The notes beneath the pieces were generated by a model. That model searched no databases. It was not told the origin of the DNA and saw nothing but the letters and a program-made list of their open reading frames with translations. From JAKLKS01 sp964370855 (GTDB taxonomy: Bacteria > Planctomycetota > JAJSAM01 > JAKLKS01), in assembly GCA_964370855.1 (NCBI GenBank), contig CAYJMF010000002.1:62001-126000 (forward strand): a stretch of DNA of 64,000 nucleotides, read 5' to 3'. Of this stretch, positions 25,036 through 32,977 are shown piece after piece (the stretch's first letter is position 1; every line of letters starts with the position of its first letter). Both the position numbers and the translations under genes were made by a program.

Positions 25036-25727
25036 TGCGCGACGCGGGCTCCCGCGTAGCGGCAGCGGTCCTGGATCGAGCAGAAGTCGCAGTTCGTGAG
25101 CCCCTCGACGCCCATCGGGCTGGCACCGGCCCCGAACACGACGGTCAGGGACTTCATCGGCTCGATCACGTAGGAGGGCAGCAGCCTGACCCCGATCTCG
25201 TCGGCATCGAGCAGCTTGAAGATCGTCCGCTGCTCGCGGATCGACCAGACACCCTCGCCCGGAGAGAGGGGGCTGCTCGTGCGCCAGTCGCGCCCGGCGA
25301 GCTCGCAGCTGAGCCCCTCGTAGAGCTGCTGGCGCACCTGGTCGACCGCCCACGAGCCGAGCTCGTCGAGCATCAGCATCTCGAAGCGCCGTCCCGCCTC
25401 GCGATGGGCGCGCACGCGCTCGTCGAGAGCGCGCCCGATCGTGCAGATCGCCGCGTACAGGACCTCGGCACCGCCGAGCACCTCGACCACCGGGCCACCG
25501 CCGATCCGGGTGCCTCCGGCCAGCCGGAACTGGCCGTGCAGGACCTTCTCGATCGGGAAGGCGTCGTAGCACGCGGCCGGCTCCATCACCTCGCGCGCCT
25601 CCTCGAGCACGGAGGCGAGGCGGGCCCGGCGCGACGGCTGCTCGAGCAGCCGGGCGAAGCCGTCGCCGTGGAGCCGGACGAAGTAGGAGTCGTCGAAGGC
25701 GAGCTCGAAGTCGCTGCGGACGGTCAC
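25032..25727 (-). CDS. methionine-synthase-activation-domain-like protein with Cys cluster
   Basis: 231 aa. Fold assignment is tentative: LLEQPSRRARLASVLEEAREV...FPIEKVLHG, AEVLYAAICTIGRALDE, MLDELGSWAVDQVRQQL and LLPSYVIEPMKSLTVVFGAGASP resemble stand-alone B12-dependent methionine synthase activation proteins. The C-terminus has NCDFCSIQDRCRY, a CxxCxxxxxC cluster that could bind an Fe-S centre. GTG 25727 overlaps the reductive-activator stop (GTGA), so it belongs to the corrinoid cassette, perhaps as a redox or cobalamin-reactivation partner. Confidence 0.7.
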   Translation of the reverse strand: MTVRSDFELAFDDSYFVRLHGDGFARLLEQPSRRARLASVLEEAREVMEPAACYDAFPIEKVLHGQFRLAGGTRIGGGPVVEVLGGAEVLYAAICTIGRALDERVRAHREAGRRFEMLMLDELGSWAVDQVRQQLYEGLSCELAGRDWRTSSPLSPGEGVWSIREQRTIFKLLDADEIGVRLLPSYVIEPMKSLTVVFGAGASPMGVEGLTNCDFCSIQDRCRYAGARVAH

Positions 25728-27565
25728 CGGGCCGGCTCCGCGATGGTCGCGAGCCGGCAGTTCTCGCCGTAGAGGCGCGAGAAGCCGGGGTAGCGCGCCA
25801 GCTCCAGGTAGTCCACCCGGCCGAGGAGCTCCCGCGCCTCGTCGCGCACGGCCGAGGAGGCGAGGGCGAGCTTGGCGCCCAGCCCGGCCGCATTGCCGAC
25901 CTGGCGAAAGCGGTCGAGCGGGAGCGGCGGGAAGAGCCCGATCGCGATCGCGTTCTCGACGTCGATGTAGCTTCCGAACGCCCCGGCGATCACGATCACG
26001 TCGAGCTCCTCGGCCGCAAGGGCGCTCTCGGCGAGCAGGACTCCGATGCCGGTCTGGATCGCCGCTTTGGCGAGCAGGATCTCCCGGACGTCCTCCTGCG
26101 TGACCGTGATCGCTTTCCGGCCGCCGCGCTCCTCCTCCGTGACGAGCACGAACTCGCGCGTTCCGTCGGCCTCCCGGACGCGCGGATGGGAGCCGAGCTG
26201 GATCCGCCCGTTCGAGCTCAGCACCCCGGCAAGGTGGAGCTGGCCGATCGCGTCCAGGATCCCGGACCCGCAGATCCCGGAGGGCTCGGCGGCACCGATC
26301 GTCTGGAAGCGAACCAACTCGTCCGTGACCTGGACACGCTCGATCGCTCCGGCCGTCGCGCGCGTCCCGTCCTTGATGTGGTAGCCCTCGAACGCCGGAC
26401 CCGACGCGCAGGAGAGCGAGCGAACCGCGCCGTCCGGCGTGATCAGCGAGATCTCGGTGTTCGTCCCGATGTCGAGCGCGATCGCGCGCCGTCCGCGCCA
26501 CTCCCCGGCGGTCGCGAGCAGCATCGCGACGTGGTCGCCGCCGATGAACCCGGCGATGTTCGGCAGCAGGCAGAGGTAGGCGCCCGGCGCGAGCCGGAGG
26601 CCGGCGTCCCGGGCCTTGATTGCCAGCGCGTCGCTGACGGCCGGCACGAACGGTGAGAGCGCGAGCTGCTCGGTGGGCAGGCCGACCAGCAGGTGGTGCA
26701 TCGCCGTGTTGCCGACGACCACCGCCTCCGCCACGTCGGTCGCGGACAGGCCCGCCTCGGCGCACAGCTCGGCGGCGAGCTGGTTCAGCCCGGCGATCGC
26801 GACCTCCCGCAGCCGCTCTCTCTGCTCCGGCGAGCTCCTCGCATAGGTGATCCTGCTGACGATGTCCTCGCCGTAGGCAATCTGCGGGTTCATGGTGCCC
26901 TTGCTGGCGACGACCTCGCCGCTTCCCAGGTCGAGCAGGTAGCCGGCGACTCCTGTCGTCCCGAGATCCACGGCCAGGCCCACGGGCCGCGAGCCGGGGG
27001 GTGCGACCGAGATCACCTCGCGCCCGCGGACGAGCGCCGTGCAGCACCACTCCCACGCCCGCAGGTCGTCGGAGAGCCGGCGCAGGACATCGACGTCCAC
27101 GGTGTCCGCCTGCGGGCCGGGCCGCTCACGCAGGGCGGCCAGCAGGCTGTCCGCGTCGGCTGCGGGGTGCTCGAGCGAGGGGCGGGGCAGAGCCAGCTCG
27201 ACCGCCGCGACGAGCGGCGCGAGCGCGACCTCGGTCTCGCGACTCTCGATCTGCGAGCGCATCGCGGTGCTCAGGGACTCCGGCGGCACGCCCACCGTGC
27301 AGTCCCCGCGTGGGAAGCAGCCGCACGCGAGGCGGAACCCCTCGGCCAGCTCGTGCTCGGTGAGGTGCTCCTCGTCCGCGTCGGTCGGGTCGCTGACCTC
27401 GCCTTCCACGATCTGCACGCGGCAGCGCGCGCACAGCCCGTGGCCCCCGCAGAGGCTGATCAGGTCGACGCCGAGCTCCCGGGCGAGCTCGAGGAACGAC
27501 TCGTCGGGCCGACAGGGACCGCGCCGGCCGATCGGCTGGAAGTCGACCTGGAACGTCGTCATCAC
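25724..27565 (-). CDS. corrinoid-protein reductive activator (2Fe-2S + ASKHA ATPase)
   Basis: 613 aa. The N-terminal plant-type ferredoxin domain has Cys39, Cys45, Cys48 (SLCGGHGLCARCRV) and Cys81. The central to C-terminal region is a DUF4445/ASKHA ATPase: LAVDLGTTGVAGYLLDL (phosphate 1), VVVGNTAMHHLLVGL, IALDIGTNTEISLIT, GICGSGILDAIGQLH, VIVIAGAFGSYIDVENAI. Such RACE/RACo/RamA-like proteins reduce the inactive Co(II) of corrinoid proteins to Co(I) using ATP. Starts at GTG 27565 or the adjacent ATG 27562. Third gene of the cassette. Confidence 0.92.
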   Translation of the reverse strand: MMTTFQVDFQPIGRRGPCRPDESFLELARELGVDLISLCGGHGLCARCRVQIVEGEVSDPTDADEEHLTEHELAEGFRLACGCFPRGDCTVGVPPESLSTAMRSQIESRETEVALAPLVAAVELALPRPSLEHPAADADSLLAALRERPGPQADTVDVDVLRRLSDDLRAWEWCCTALVRGREVISVAPPGSRPVGLAVDLGTTGVAGYLLDLGSGEVVASKGTMNPQIAYGEDIVSRITYARSSPEQRERLREVAIAGLNQLAAELCAEAGLSATDVAEAVVVGNTAMHHLLVGLPTEQLALSPFVPAVSDALAIKARDAGLRLAPGAYLCLLPNIAGFIGGDHVAMLLATAGEWRGRRAIALDIGTNTEISLITPDGAVRSLSCASGPAFEGYHIKDGTRATAGAIERVQVTDELVRFQTIGAAEPSGICGSGILDAIGQLHLAGVLSSNGRIQLGSHPRVREADGTREFVLVTEEERGGRKAITVTQEDVREILLAKAAIQTGIGVLLAESALAAEELDVIVIAGAFGSYIDVENAIAIGLFPPLPLDRFRQVGNAAGLGAKLALASSAVRDEARELLGRVDYLELARYPGFSRLYGENCRLATIAEPAR

Positions 27566-27611
27566 ACCATTGGCCCGGGCGGCCCGGCCAGGCCGCCTGG
27601 GCCAAGCGCTG

Positions 27612-28874
27612 TCAACGGTACACGCCGTACTCGCGGGTCACGTCGAACATGGCCCGCACGTTCTCCACCTTCGCCTCGTCGAGCAGGGCCGAGGTGTCCA
27701 TGATGTAGCCCCCGCCCTGGCCGCACGTGTCGATCAGCCCCTTGCAGTAGTCGCGCACGTCGTCGGGCGTGGCGGTCAGGAGCATGCGGTTGGGGACGTT
27801 GCCGGAGATCGCCGCGATGTCGCCGAGCATCTCCTTCGCCTTCTTCATGTCCATCACGGCCATGTGGAAGATCACGCTCTTCTCGGGCACCTGCGTGAAG
27901 TACTCGAGCCGCGAGGTGTCGTCGCCCTCGCAGTAGACGACCGGGATCACGCCCTTCTCGACCATCCCCTCGATCGCCTCGAGCAGCGACGGCCAGTAGA
28001 ACTTCTTGAACTGCGCGTCCGAGATGAAGCCCTCCGAGCCCTTGTGCAGCCAGATCCAGCACAGCGGCAGGTCAGCTCCGGCCGCCCCGGCCGCGTACTC
28101 GACGCACAGCTGCGTCGCCTTGTTCGTGGCCGCGAGCAGCTGATCCGGCCGCCGGACGATGTCGGACAGGATCCCGCGCGTCCCGCGCAACGTGTCGCCG
28201 ACGATGTCGAAGGGCGCCCACGAGAAGGCGGCGAACGCCTGCGGGAAGCCCTTGGCCTTGATCTCCTGCGCATACTGGCCGATCGAGCCGAACCAGCGGC
28301 CCAGCTCCTCGCCGGCGTCGAGCGCGTTTCGAAGCGCCTTCTGCACCCCCGGGTCGGCCATTCCGGCGAGCAGGCCCGTCCACCCGAACCACATCATCAG
28401 GCGGGCGGGCGGCCAGCCGGCGAGCCCTTCCAGCGAGCCGAAGGAGCGCGGCAGCCACTTCGAGACCATGAAGTGCGACGGGTCGTAGACGAACTCGTCG
28501 TACTCGTCAGCCGTCATGTACTCGCCCTCGATGAACTGGTACATGGTGTTGTCGTCGAGGCCGTTTCCGGGCCAGCGGAACCACTTGACGTCGAGCATCG
28601 CCATCGCCTTCGCGGGGTAGGCGAGAATCGGCCCGAAGTCCGCGTCGGGCTGGAAGTCGTCCACGAACGTGTGGGCGGCCTTCCGCGCGAGCGCGTAGTC
28701 GTTCATGGCGTCCTTGAACGTCACTCCTGCGTACTGGTACGGGAACAGCTCGTAGGGGCCCATGATCGGGACCCGGTCGGGCTCTTTGAGGGCGACGCAG
28801 TCCAGGATGCGCTGGATCCGCTCCTGGTAGAGATCCTCCGCCGACTTCGTCGCGACGTCTGCCAACTCCGTCAT
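27612..28874 (-). CDS. UroD-superfamily corrinoid-dependent methyltransferase
   Basis: 420 aa, uroporphyrinogen-decarboxylase fold, but longer and different from HemE (about 345 aa). It lacks the HemE N-terminal R-Q-A-G-R-Y type active-site motif. Visible: RILDCVALKEPDRVPIMGPYE (typical of methyltransferase MtaA/MtbA-like relatives), a Trp- and Phe-rich centre, VIPVVYCEGDDTSRLEYF, GNVPNRMLLTATPDDVRDYCK and GGGYIMDTSALLDEAKVEN. It lies 2 bp downstream of the corrinoid-protein gene, with a GGAGGGAG ribosome site inside that gene. Likely moves a methyl group between a substrate and the corrinoid protein; the substrate is unknown. Confidence 0.82.
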   Translation of the reverse strand: MTELADVATKSAEDLYQERIQRILDCVALKEPDRVPIMGPYELFPYQYAGVTFKDAMNDYALARKAAHTFVDDFQPDADFGPILAYPAKAMAMLDVKWFRWPGNGLDDNTMYQFIEGEYMTADEYDEFVYDPSHFMVSKWLPRSFGSLEGLAGWPPARLMMWFGWTGLLAGMADPGVQKALRNALDAGEELGRWFGSIGQYAQEIKAKGFPQAFAAFSWAPFDIVGDTLRGTRGILSDIVRRPDQLLAATNKATQLCVEYAAGAAGADLPLCWIWLHKGSEGFISDAQFKKFYWPSLLEAIEGMVEKGVIPVVYCEGDDTSRLEYFTQVPEKSVIFHMAVMDMKKAKEMLGDIAAISGNVPNRMLLTATPDDVRDYCKGLIDTCGQGGGYIMDTSALLDEAKVENVRAMFDVTREYGVYR

Positions 28875-28876
28875 GG

Positions 28877-29512
28877 CTAGCTCCCTCCTACCCAGTTCTT
28901 CGCGAGCGTCACGGCTGCCGAGGCGTCGGTGCCGTAGGCGTCGGCGCCGATGTACTTCGTGACGGTGTCGTCCATGGGGGCGCCGCCGATCATGATCTTG
29001 ACGCGGTCGCGCAGTCCGGCCTCGTCGATGGCGGCGACGGTGTTCCTCATCTGGTCGAAGGCGAGCGTCAGGAACCCGCTCATGGCAACGATCTCAGGGT
29101 TGTGCTCGTTGATCTGCTCGATGAACGTCGAGGCCGGGACATCGACCCCGAGGTCGATCACCTCGAAGTTGTTCGAGTCCAGCATGAACGCGACGATGTC
29201 CTTCCCCACGTCGTGGATGTCGCCCTCGACGGTGCCGATCACGATCGTGCCGAGCGTGCTCGCGGGCCCCCCGTCGCCCTGGAGCAGCGGCTTCACGAGC
29301 TCGGCGATCGACTTCAGCACGTCGCCCGCGACGATCAGCTCGGGCAGGAAGTAGTCCTTCTCCTCGTAGCGCTTGCCGACGAGCGCCATGCCCTCGCGGC
29401 AGGCTTCGAGGACCTCGCGGGGATCCTCGCCCGCGTCGAGCATCTGCTGGGCAAGCTCGAGGGCGTCCTCCTCGCGGATGTCGGCGATCGCCGCCGTCAG
29501 TGCCTCTCTCAT
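28877..29512 (-). CDS. corrinoid (cobalamin-binding) methyltransferase protein
   Basis: 211 aa, MtaC/MtbC/MtvC-like. A helical cap domain at residues 1-85 (LTAAIADIREEDALELAQQ...EKDYFLPELIVAGDVL) precedes a B12-binding Rossmann domain. The DxHxxG signature is D98-I-H100-D-V-G103, with His100 the likely lower cobalt ligand, followed by VIDLGVDVPASTFIEQI and MIGGAPMDD. ATG 29512 with GGAGG ribosome site was chosen over an upstream in-frame start. First gene of a four-gene operon. Confidence 0.94.
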   Translation of the reverse strand: MREALTAAIADIREEDALELAQQMLDAGEDPREVLEACREGMALVGKRYEEKDYFLPELIVAGDVLKSIAELVKPLLQGDGGPASTLGTIVIGTVEGDIHDVGKDIVAFMLDSNNFEVIDLGVDVPASTFIEQINEHNPEIVAMSGFLTLAFDQMRNTVAAIDEAGLRDRVKIMIGGAPMDDTVTKYIGADAYGTDASAAVTLAKNWVGGS

Positions 29513-29674
29513 GCGCTGCCTCCGTCTCGGTGCCAGATATGGTGCGGGATATAGGACTACGCGCGCGCGCGTACCCTCCCCCGCGGACATTACGGCCAGC
29601 TGCGCCCGCGCCTCTGGGCAAAATTGACCAGGTGGCCGGCGCGGTGCCGGGGTGCCGCGGGTAGGCTACGAGCC
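29513..29674. promoter_or_regulatory. 162-bp divergent promoter region of the corrinoid operon and DUF6457 gene
   Basis: Plus side: TAGGCT (29662-29667) with 7 bp to the ATG at 29675. Minus side: a TATA-containing stretch around 29540-29570 and GGAGG before the ATG 29512, so the corrinoid operon has a leadered mRNA. An alternating CG run (about 29570-29575) is present. I see no cobalamin-riboswitch-like conserved box or structure. Confidence 0.4.
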
Positions 29675-29920
29675 ATGCACGAGTGGCTCGAGCGCGCGCA
29701 CGCCGACCTCGCCGTGGCGGTCGGCGACGACGCGGCCGGGTACACCCTCGCGCAGGCCGAAATCGACGTCCTGCTCGAGCTGGCGCGGGCGGCCGCGCAC
29801 GGCAGCGGCGAGCGCCAGAACGCGCCGCTGGCGACCTACCTGGTAGGCCTCGCACACGGCCGTCACCCGTCGCGCAGCCTCAGCGAGCTTGCCGACGTCG
29901 CGGCCGGCCCCGACGCTTGA
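29675..29920 (+). CDS. DUF6457-family small protein
   Basis: 81 aa, all-helical: WLERAHADLAVAVGDDAAGYTLAQAEIDVLLELARAAAHGSGERQNAPLATYLVGLAHGR. I recognise the pattern from short actinobacterial proteins often near molybdopterin or flavin genes, but no function is established. The leaderless-type TAGGCT is 7 bp upstream. Its stop overlaps the TTG start of the next gene (TTGA), implying coupled translation with the nitronate monooxygenase. Confidence 0.75.
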   Translation: MHEWLERAHADLAVAVGDDAAGYTLAQAEIDVLLELARAAAHGSGERQNAPLATYLVGLAHGRHPSRSLSELADVAAGPDA

Positions 29921-30903
29921 GCCTGCGCACGCCGCTCTGCGACACGCTCGGGATCGACGTCCCCGTGGTTCTCGCGCCGATCTCCCGCGGGGCCGCGCTG
30001 ACCGCGGCGGTCTCGAACGCGGGCGGGCTCGGGCAGTTCCAGGGAAGCTGGCTCTCGCCGGACGGCCTGAAGGAGACGATCCGCGAGACGCGCGCTCTCA
30101 CCGCCCGACCCTTCGCGGTGAACCTCGTGCTCGAGTGGCCGCAGCACGAGCGGCTCGCCGTCCTCCTCGAGGAGGACGTGCGTCTCGTCTCGCTCCACTG
30201 GGGCGATCCGGCCCCCTACGTCCCGGCCGTGCACGGCGCGGGCGGGCTCGTGCTCTCGGCGGTGGGCAGCGCGGAGGAGGCCCGCCGAGCCGCAGCCGCC
30301 GGCGTCGACATCGTCGTCGCGCAGGGCTGGGAGGCGGGCGGCCACGTCCGGGGCGAGGTCGCGACGCTGCCGCTCGTGCCCGCGGTCGTGGACGCCGTCT
30401 CGCCGGTGCCGGTGATCGCCGCCGGCGGGATCACGGACGGGCGTACCCTCGCTGCCGCGCTCGCCCTCGGGGCGCAGGCGGGCTGGGTCGGCACGCGCTT
30501 CGTCGCGACGGTCGAGGCACCGGTTCACGAGGACTACAAGCGCCGCCTCGTCGATGCCGCCGAGACCGACACGCTGCTCTCGACCCTGTTCGACGTCGGC
30601 TGGCGGGACGCGCCTTCGAGGGCGCTCGTCAACTCGACCGTCCGTCGCTGGCGGGAGGCGGGCTGCCCGCCGAGCGGGAGCCGCCCCGGCGAGGGCGAGG
30701 TCGTCGCGCGCGCCAGCGAGGGCTACGAGGTCGTGCGCTACGCCGCCGACGACCCGTTGGCCGGGATGGCCGGAGAGATCGAGGGGATGGCGACGTACGC
30801 GGGCCAGGGCGTCGCGCTCGTCCGGGATATCGTCCCCGCCGCGGCGGTGGTTCGCGGCCTCGTCGATGAGGCCCGGCGCGTGCTCACGGACCTCGCAAGC
30901 TAA
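29917..30903 (+). CDS. nitronate monooxygenase (2-nitropropane dioxygenase family)
   Basis: 328-aa FMN-dependent TIM barrel oxidising alkyl nitronates. Visible: PLCDTLGIDVPVVLAPISRGA, TAAVSNAGGLGQFQG, FAVNLVLEWPQHERL, DIVVAQGWEAGGHVRG (active-site His region; family QGxEAGGH), VIAAGGITDGRTLAAALALGAQAGWVGTRF (phosphate-binding loop). TTG start 29917 overlapping the previous stop is the only start that keeps the N-terminal strand. Could alternatively be an enoyl-reductase-like relative. Confidence 0.88.
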   Translation: MSLRTPLCDTLGIDVPVVLAPISRGAALTAAVSNAGGLGQFQGSWLSPDGLKETIRETRALTARPFAVNLVLEWPQHERLAVLLEEDVRLVSLHWGDPAPYVPAVHGAGGLVLSAVGSAEEARRAAAAGVDIVVAQGWEAGGHVRGEVATLPLVPAVVDAVSPVPVIAAGGITDGRTLAAALALGAQAGWVGTRFVATVEAPVHEDYKRRLVDAAETDTLLSTLFDVGWRDAPSRALVNSTVRRWREAGCPPSGSRPGEGEVVARASEGYEVVRYAADDPLAGMAGEIEGMATYAGQGVALVRDIVPAAAVVRGLVDEARRVLTDLAS

Positions 30904-30906
30904 GCT
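30901..30906 (+). promoter_or_regulatory. TAAGCT formed by upstream TAA stop, 7 bp before GTG 30914
   Basis: The TAA stop of the nitronate monooxygenase gene is the first half of a -10-like TAAGCT. CGCGCGA follows, then the GTG. Provides a possible internal leaderless promoter for the glucosidase-glycosyltransferase pair. Confidence 0.45.
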
Positions 30907-30913
30907 CGCGCGA

Positions 30914-32977
30914 GTGGCCCGGGTCACGATCCTCGAAGGCGCGACGTTCTGCATCTCCGACGAGCGCGGGGACATCGCCGAGCCGACCGACGGCTTCTTC
31001 GAGGCCGACACCCGCTTCCTCTCCCGGCTCGTCCTCACGGTCAACGGAGCCAGCCCGCTCCTGCTCTCCCACGGCCGCGTCGAGTACTACTCGGCGGCCT
31101 GGTTTCTACGCAACCCCCCCGTGGGCGGGCTCGCGAGCGACGAGGTCTCGATCGAGCGGAGGCGCTTCGTCGGCCGCGACATGCAGGAGCATGTGATCCT
31201 GACGAACCACGCGGGCCACCCGGTCGAGCTCGAGGTGGGGCTCGAGTTCGGCGCCGACTTCGCGGACATCTTCGCCGTCAAGGCATTCGACGCCGCGCTC
31301 GGCGATCCCGGGCGAGCGCTGCCCGCCACCCCCGTTCCTCCACGCTTCGACCCGGCCGAGAACCGCCTCGTCTTCGCCACCGGGGACGGCTTTCGCGGCG
31401 AGACCCAGGTCCTGCTCTCGCACCCGGGCGAGGTCGAGGGCGGCACCGTTCGCTACCGCCTGGCGCTCGAGCCGCGCGGCCGCTGGAGGTTGCGGATCGA
31501 CGTGATCGCCTCCACCGACGGGGTGCGGGTCCCGGCCCGGACGGCCGAGCGCCGGTTCGGCGAGGAGCTCGATCGGATCCAGGAGTCGCTCGCCGTCTGG
31601 CACCTGCGCGTGCCCCAGCTGCGCGGGAGCTGGGACGATCTCGGGCACGCGTTCGACCGCTCGGTGTCGGACCTCGCCTCGCTGCGGATGCGGGGCGGGG
31701 ACGGCGCCGGCCAGCTGCCGGCCGCCGGGATGCCGTGGTTCATGGCCGTCTTCGGGCGCGACACCGTGATCACGTGCCTGCAGACGCTCCTGTTCGGTCC
31801 CGAGCTTGCGGTCGCCGCTCTGCACACGCTTGCGGGGCTGCAGGCGCTCGAAGACGACCCGGAGATCGACGCCGAGCCGGGGAAGATCGTCCACGAGGTC
31901 AGGCACGGTCGCGGGGCGGAGGCCTGGTTTCCCCGCTACTACGGCACGATCGACGCGACGCCGCTCTACCTGATCCTGCTCTCGGAGGTCTGGCGCTGGA
32001 CGGACGATGCGGATCTCGTCCACAGCCTCCGAGAGCCGGCGCTGCGGGCGCTCGGCTGGATCGAGAACTTCGCCGACCTCGACGGGGACGGGCTCGTCGA
32101 GTACCGGCGGCGCTCGTCGAGGGGGCTCGAGAACCAGTCGTGGAAGGACTCCGGCAACTCGCAGCGGTTCGCCGACGGGCGTCTGGCGGAAGCGCCGATC
32201 GCGCCAGCGGAGGCCCAGGGCTACGTGTACGACGCGAAGCTGCGCGTCGCCGAGCTGGCGCGCGAGGTCTGGCGGGAGCGCGAGCTCGCCGAGCGGCTCG
32301 AGCGGGAGGCGGCCGAGCTGGCGCGGCGGTTCGACGAGGCGTTCTGGGTCGATCGGCGCGGTGGCTACTACGCGCTCGCGCTCGACGGGGCCAAGCGACC
32401 GGTCGACTCGCTCTGCTCGAACATCGGTCATCTCCTGTGGAGCGGGATCGTCCCGCCGGAGCGTGCAGACGCGATCGTCGACCGGCTGATGGGGGACGAG
32501 CTGTGGTCGGGCTGGGGCGTCCGAACGATGTCGACCGCCGACGCTGGCTACAACCCGCTTGCCTACCACAACGGCACCGTCTGGCCGCACGACAACTCGC
32601 TGATCGCCTGGGGGCTCGCGCGGTACGGGCGCTGGCAGGAGGCGCAGCGCATCGTTCGCCGGATCATCGACGCGAGCACGTGGTTCGACCACGAGCTGCC
32701 GGAGGTGTTCGCCGGCTTCGCACGGGCGGAGACGCCTTTCCCGATCGCCTACCCGACCGCGACGCGGCCGCAGGCGTGGGCGGCCGGGACGCCGGTGTTG
32801 CTCCTGCGGGTGCTGCTCGGGCTCGAGCCCGACCCCAGCCGCCACGTGCTCGTCTCGCGCGCTCCGGAAAAGCTGCCCACGTGGGCCGGGTCGCTGCGTC
32901 TCTCGGGCCTGCGGGCGTTCGATCGGGCCTGGGACGTGCGGCTCGAGGAGGGCAGGGTGACGGTGGAGCCGGCGTGA
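30914..32977 (+). CDS. glycogen-debranching-type glucosidase (GH15/GH133-like)
   Basis: 687 aa. The N-terminal bacterial glycogen-debranching domain (about 1-190; ILEGATFCISDERGDI and GFFEADTRFLSRLVLTVNG are typical) precedes an (alpha/alpha)6-barrel: MPWFMAVFGRDTVITCLQTLLF, EVRHGRGAEAWFPRYYGTID, NQSWKDSGNS (Asp/Glu region), AYHNGTVWPHDNSLIAWGLA and a C-terminal beta segment. Probably hydrolyses alpha-glucosyl links in glycogen or oligosaccharides in the cytoplasm. Coupled (GTGA) to a GT4 gene, suggesting joint alpha-glucan metabolism. Confidence 0.87.
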   Translation: MARVTILEGATFCISDERGDIAEPTDGFFEADTRFLSRLVLTVNGASPLLLSHGRVEYYSAAWFLRNPPVGGLASDEVSIERRRFVGRDMQEHVILTNHAGHPVELEVGLEFGADFADIFAVKAFDAALGDPGRALPATPVPPRFDPAENRLVFATGDGFRGETQVLLSHPGEVEGGTVRYRLALEPRGRWRLRIDVIASTDGVRVPARTAERRFGEELDRIQESLAVWHLRVPQLRGSWDDLGHAFDRSVSDLASLRMRGGDGAGQLPAAGMPWFMAVFGRDTVITCLQTLLFGPELAVAALHTLAGLQALEDDPEIDAEPGKIVHEVRHGRGAEAWFPRYYGTIDATPLYLILLSEVWRWTDDADLVHSLREPALRALGWIENFADLDGDGLVEYRRRSSRGLENQSWKDSGNSQRFADGRLAEAPIAPAEAQGYVYDAKLRVAELAREVWRERELAERLEREAAELARRFDEAFWVDRRGGYYALALDGAKRPVDSLCSNIGHLLWSGIVPPERADAIVDRLMGDELWSGWGVRTMSTADAGYNPLAYHNGTVWPHDNSLIAWGLARYGRWQEAQRIVRRIIDASTWFDHELPEVFAGFARAETPFPIAYPTATRPQAWAAGTPVLLLRVLLGLEPDPSRHVLVSRAPEKLPTWAGSLRLSGLRAFDRAWDVRLEEGRVTVEPA

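Noticed and set aside
27612..28874. Uroporphyrinogen decarboxylase (hemE) assignment
   Set aside because: Too long, lacks the HemE N-terminal active-site motif, and sits between corrinoid protein and corrinoid activator genes, so it is a methyltransferase-type UroD homologue.
29513..29674. Cobalamin riboswitch before the corrinoid operon
   Set aside because: No B12-box-like conserved sequence or pseudoknot pattern could be seen; the interval is also short for the class.
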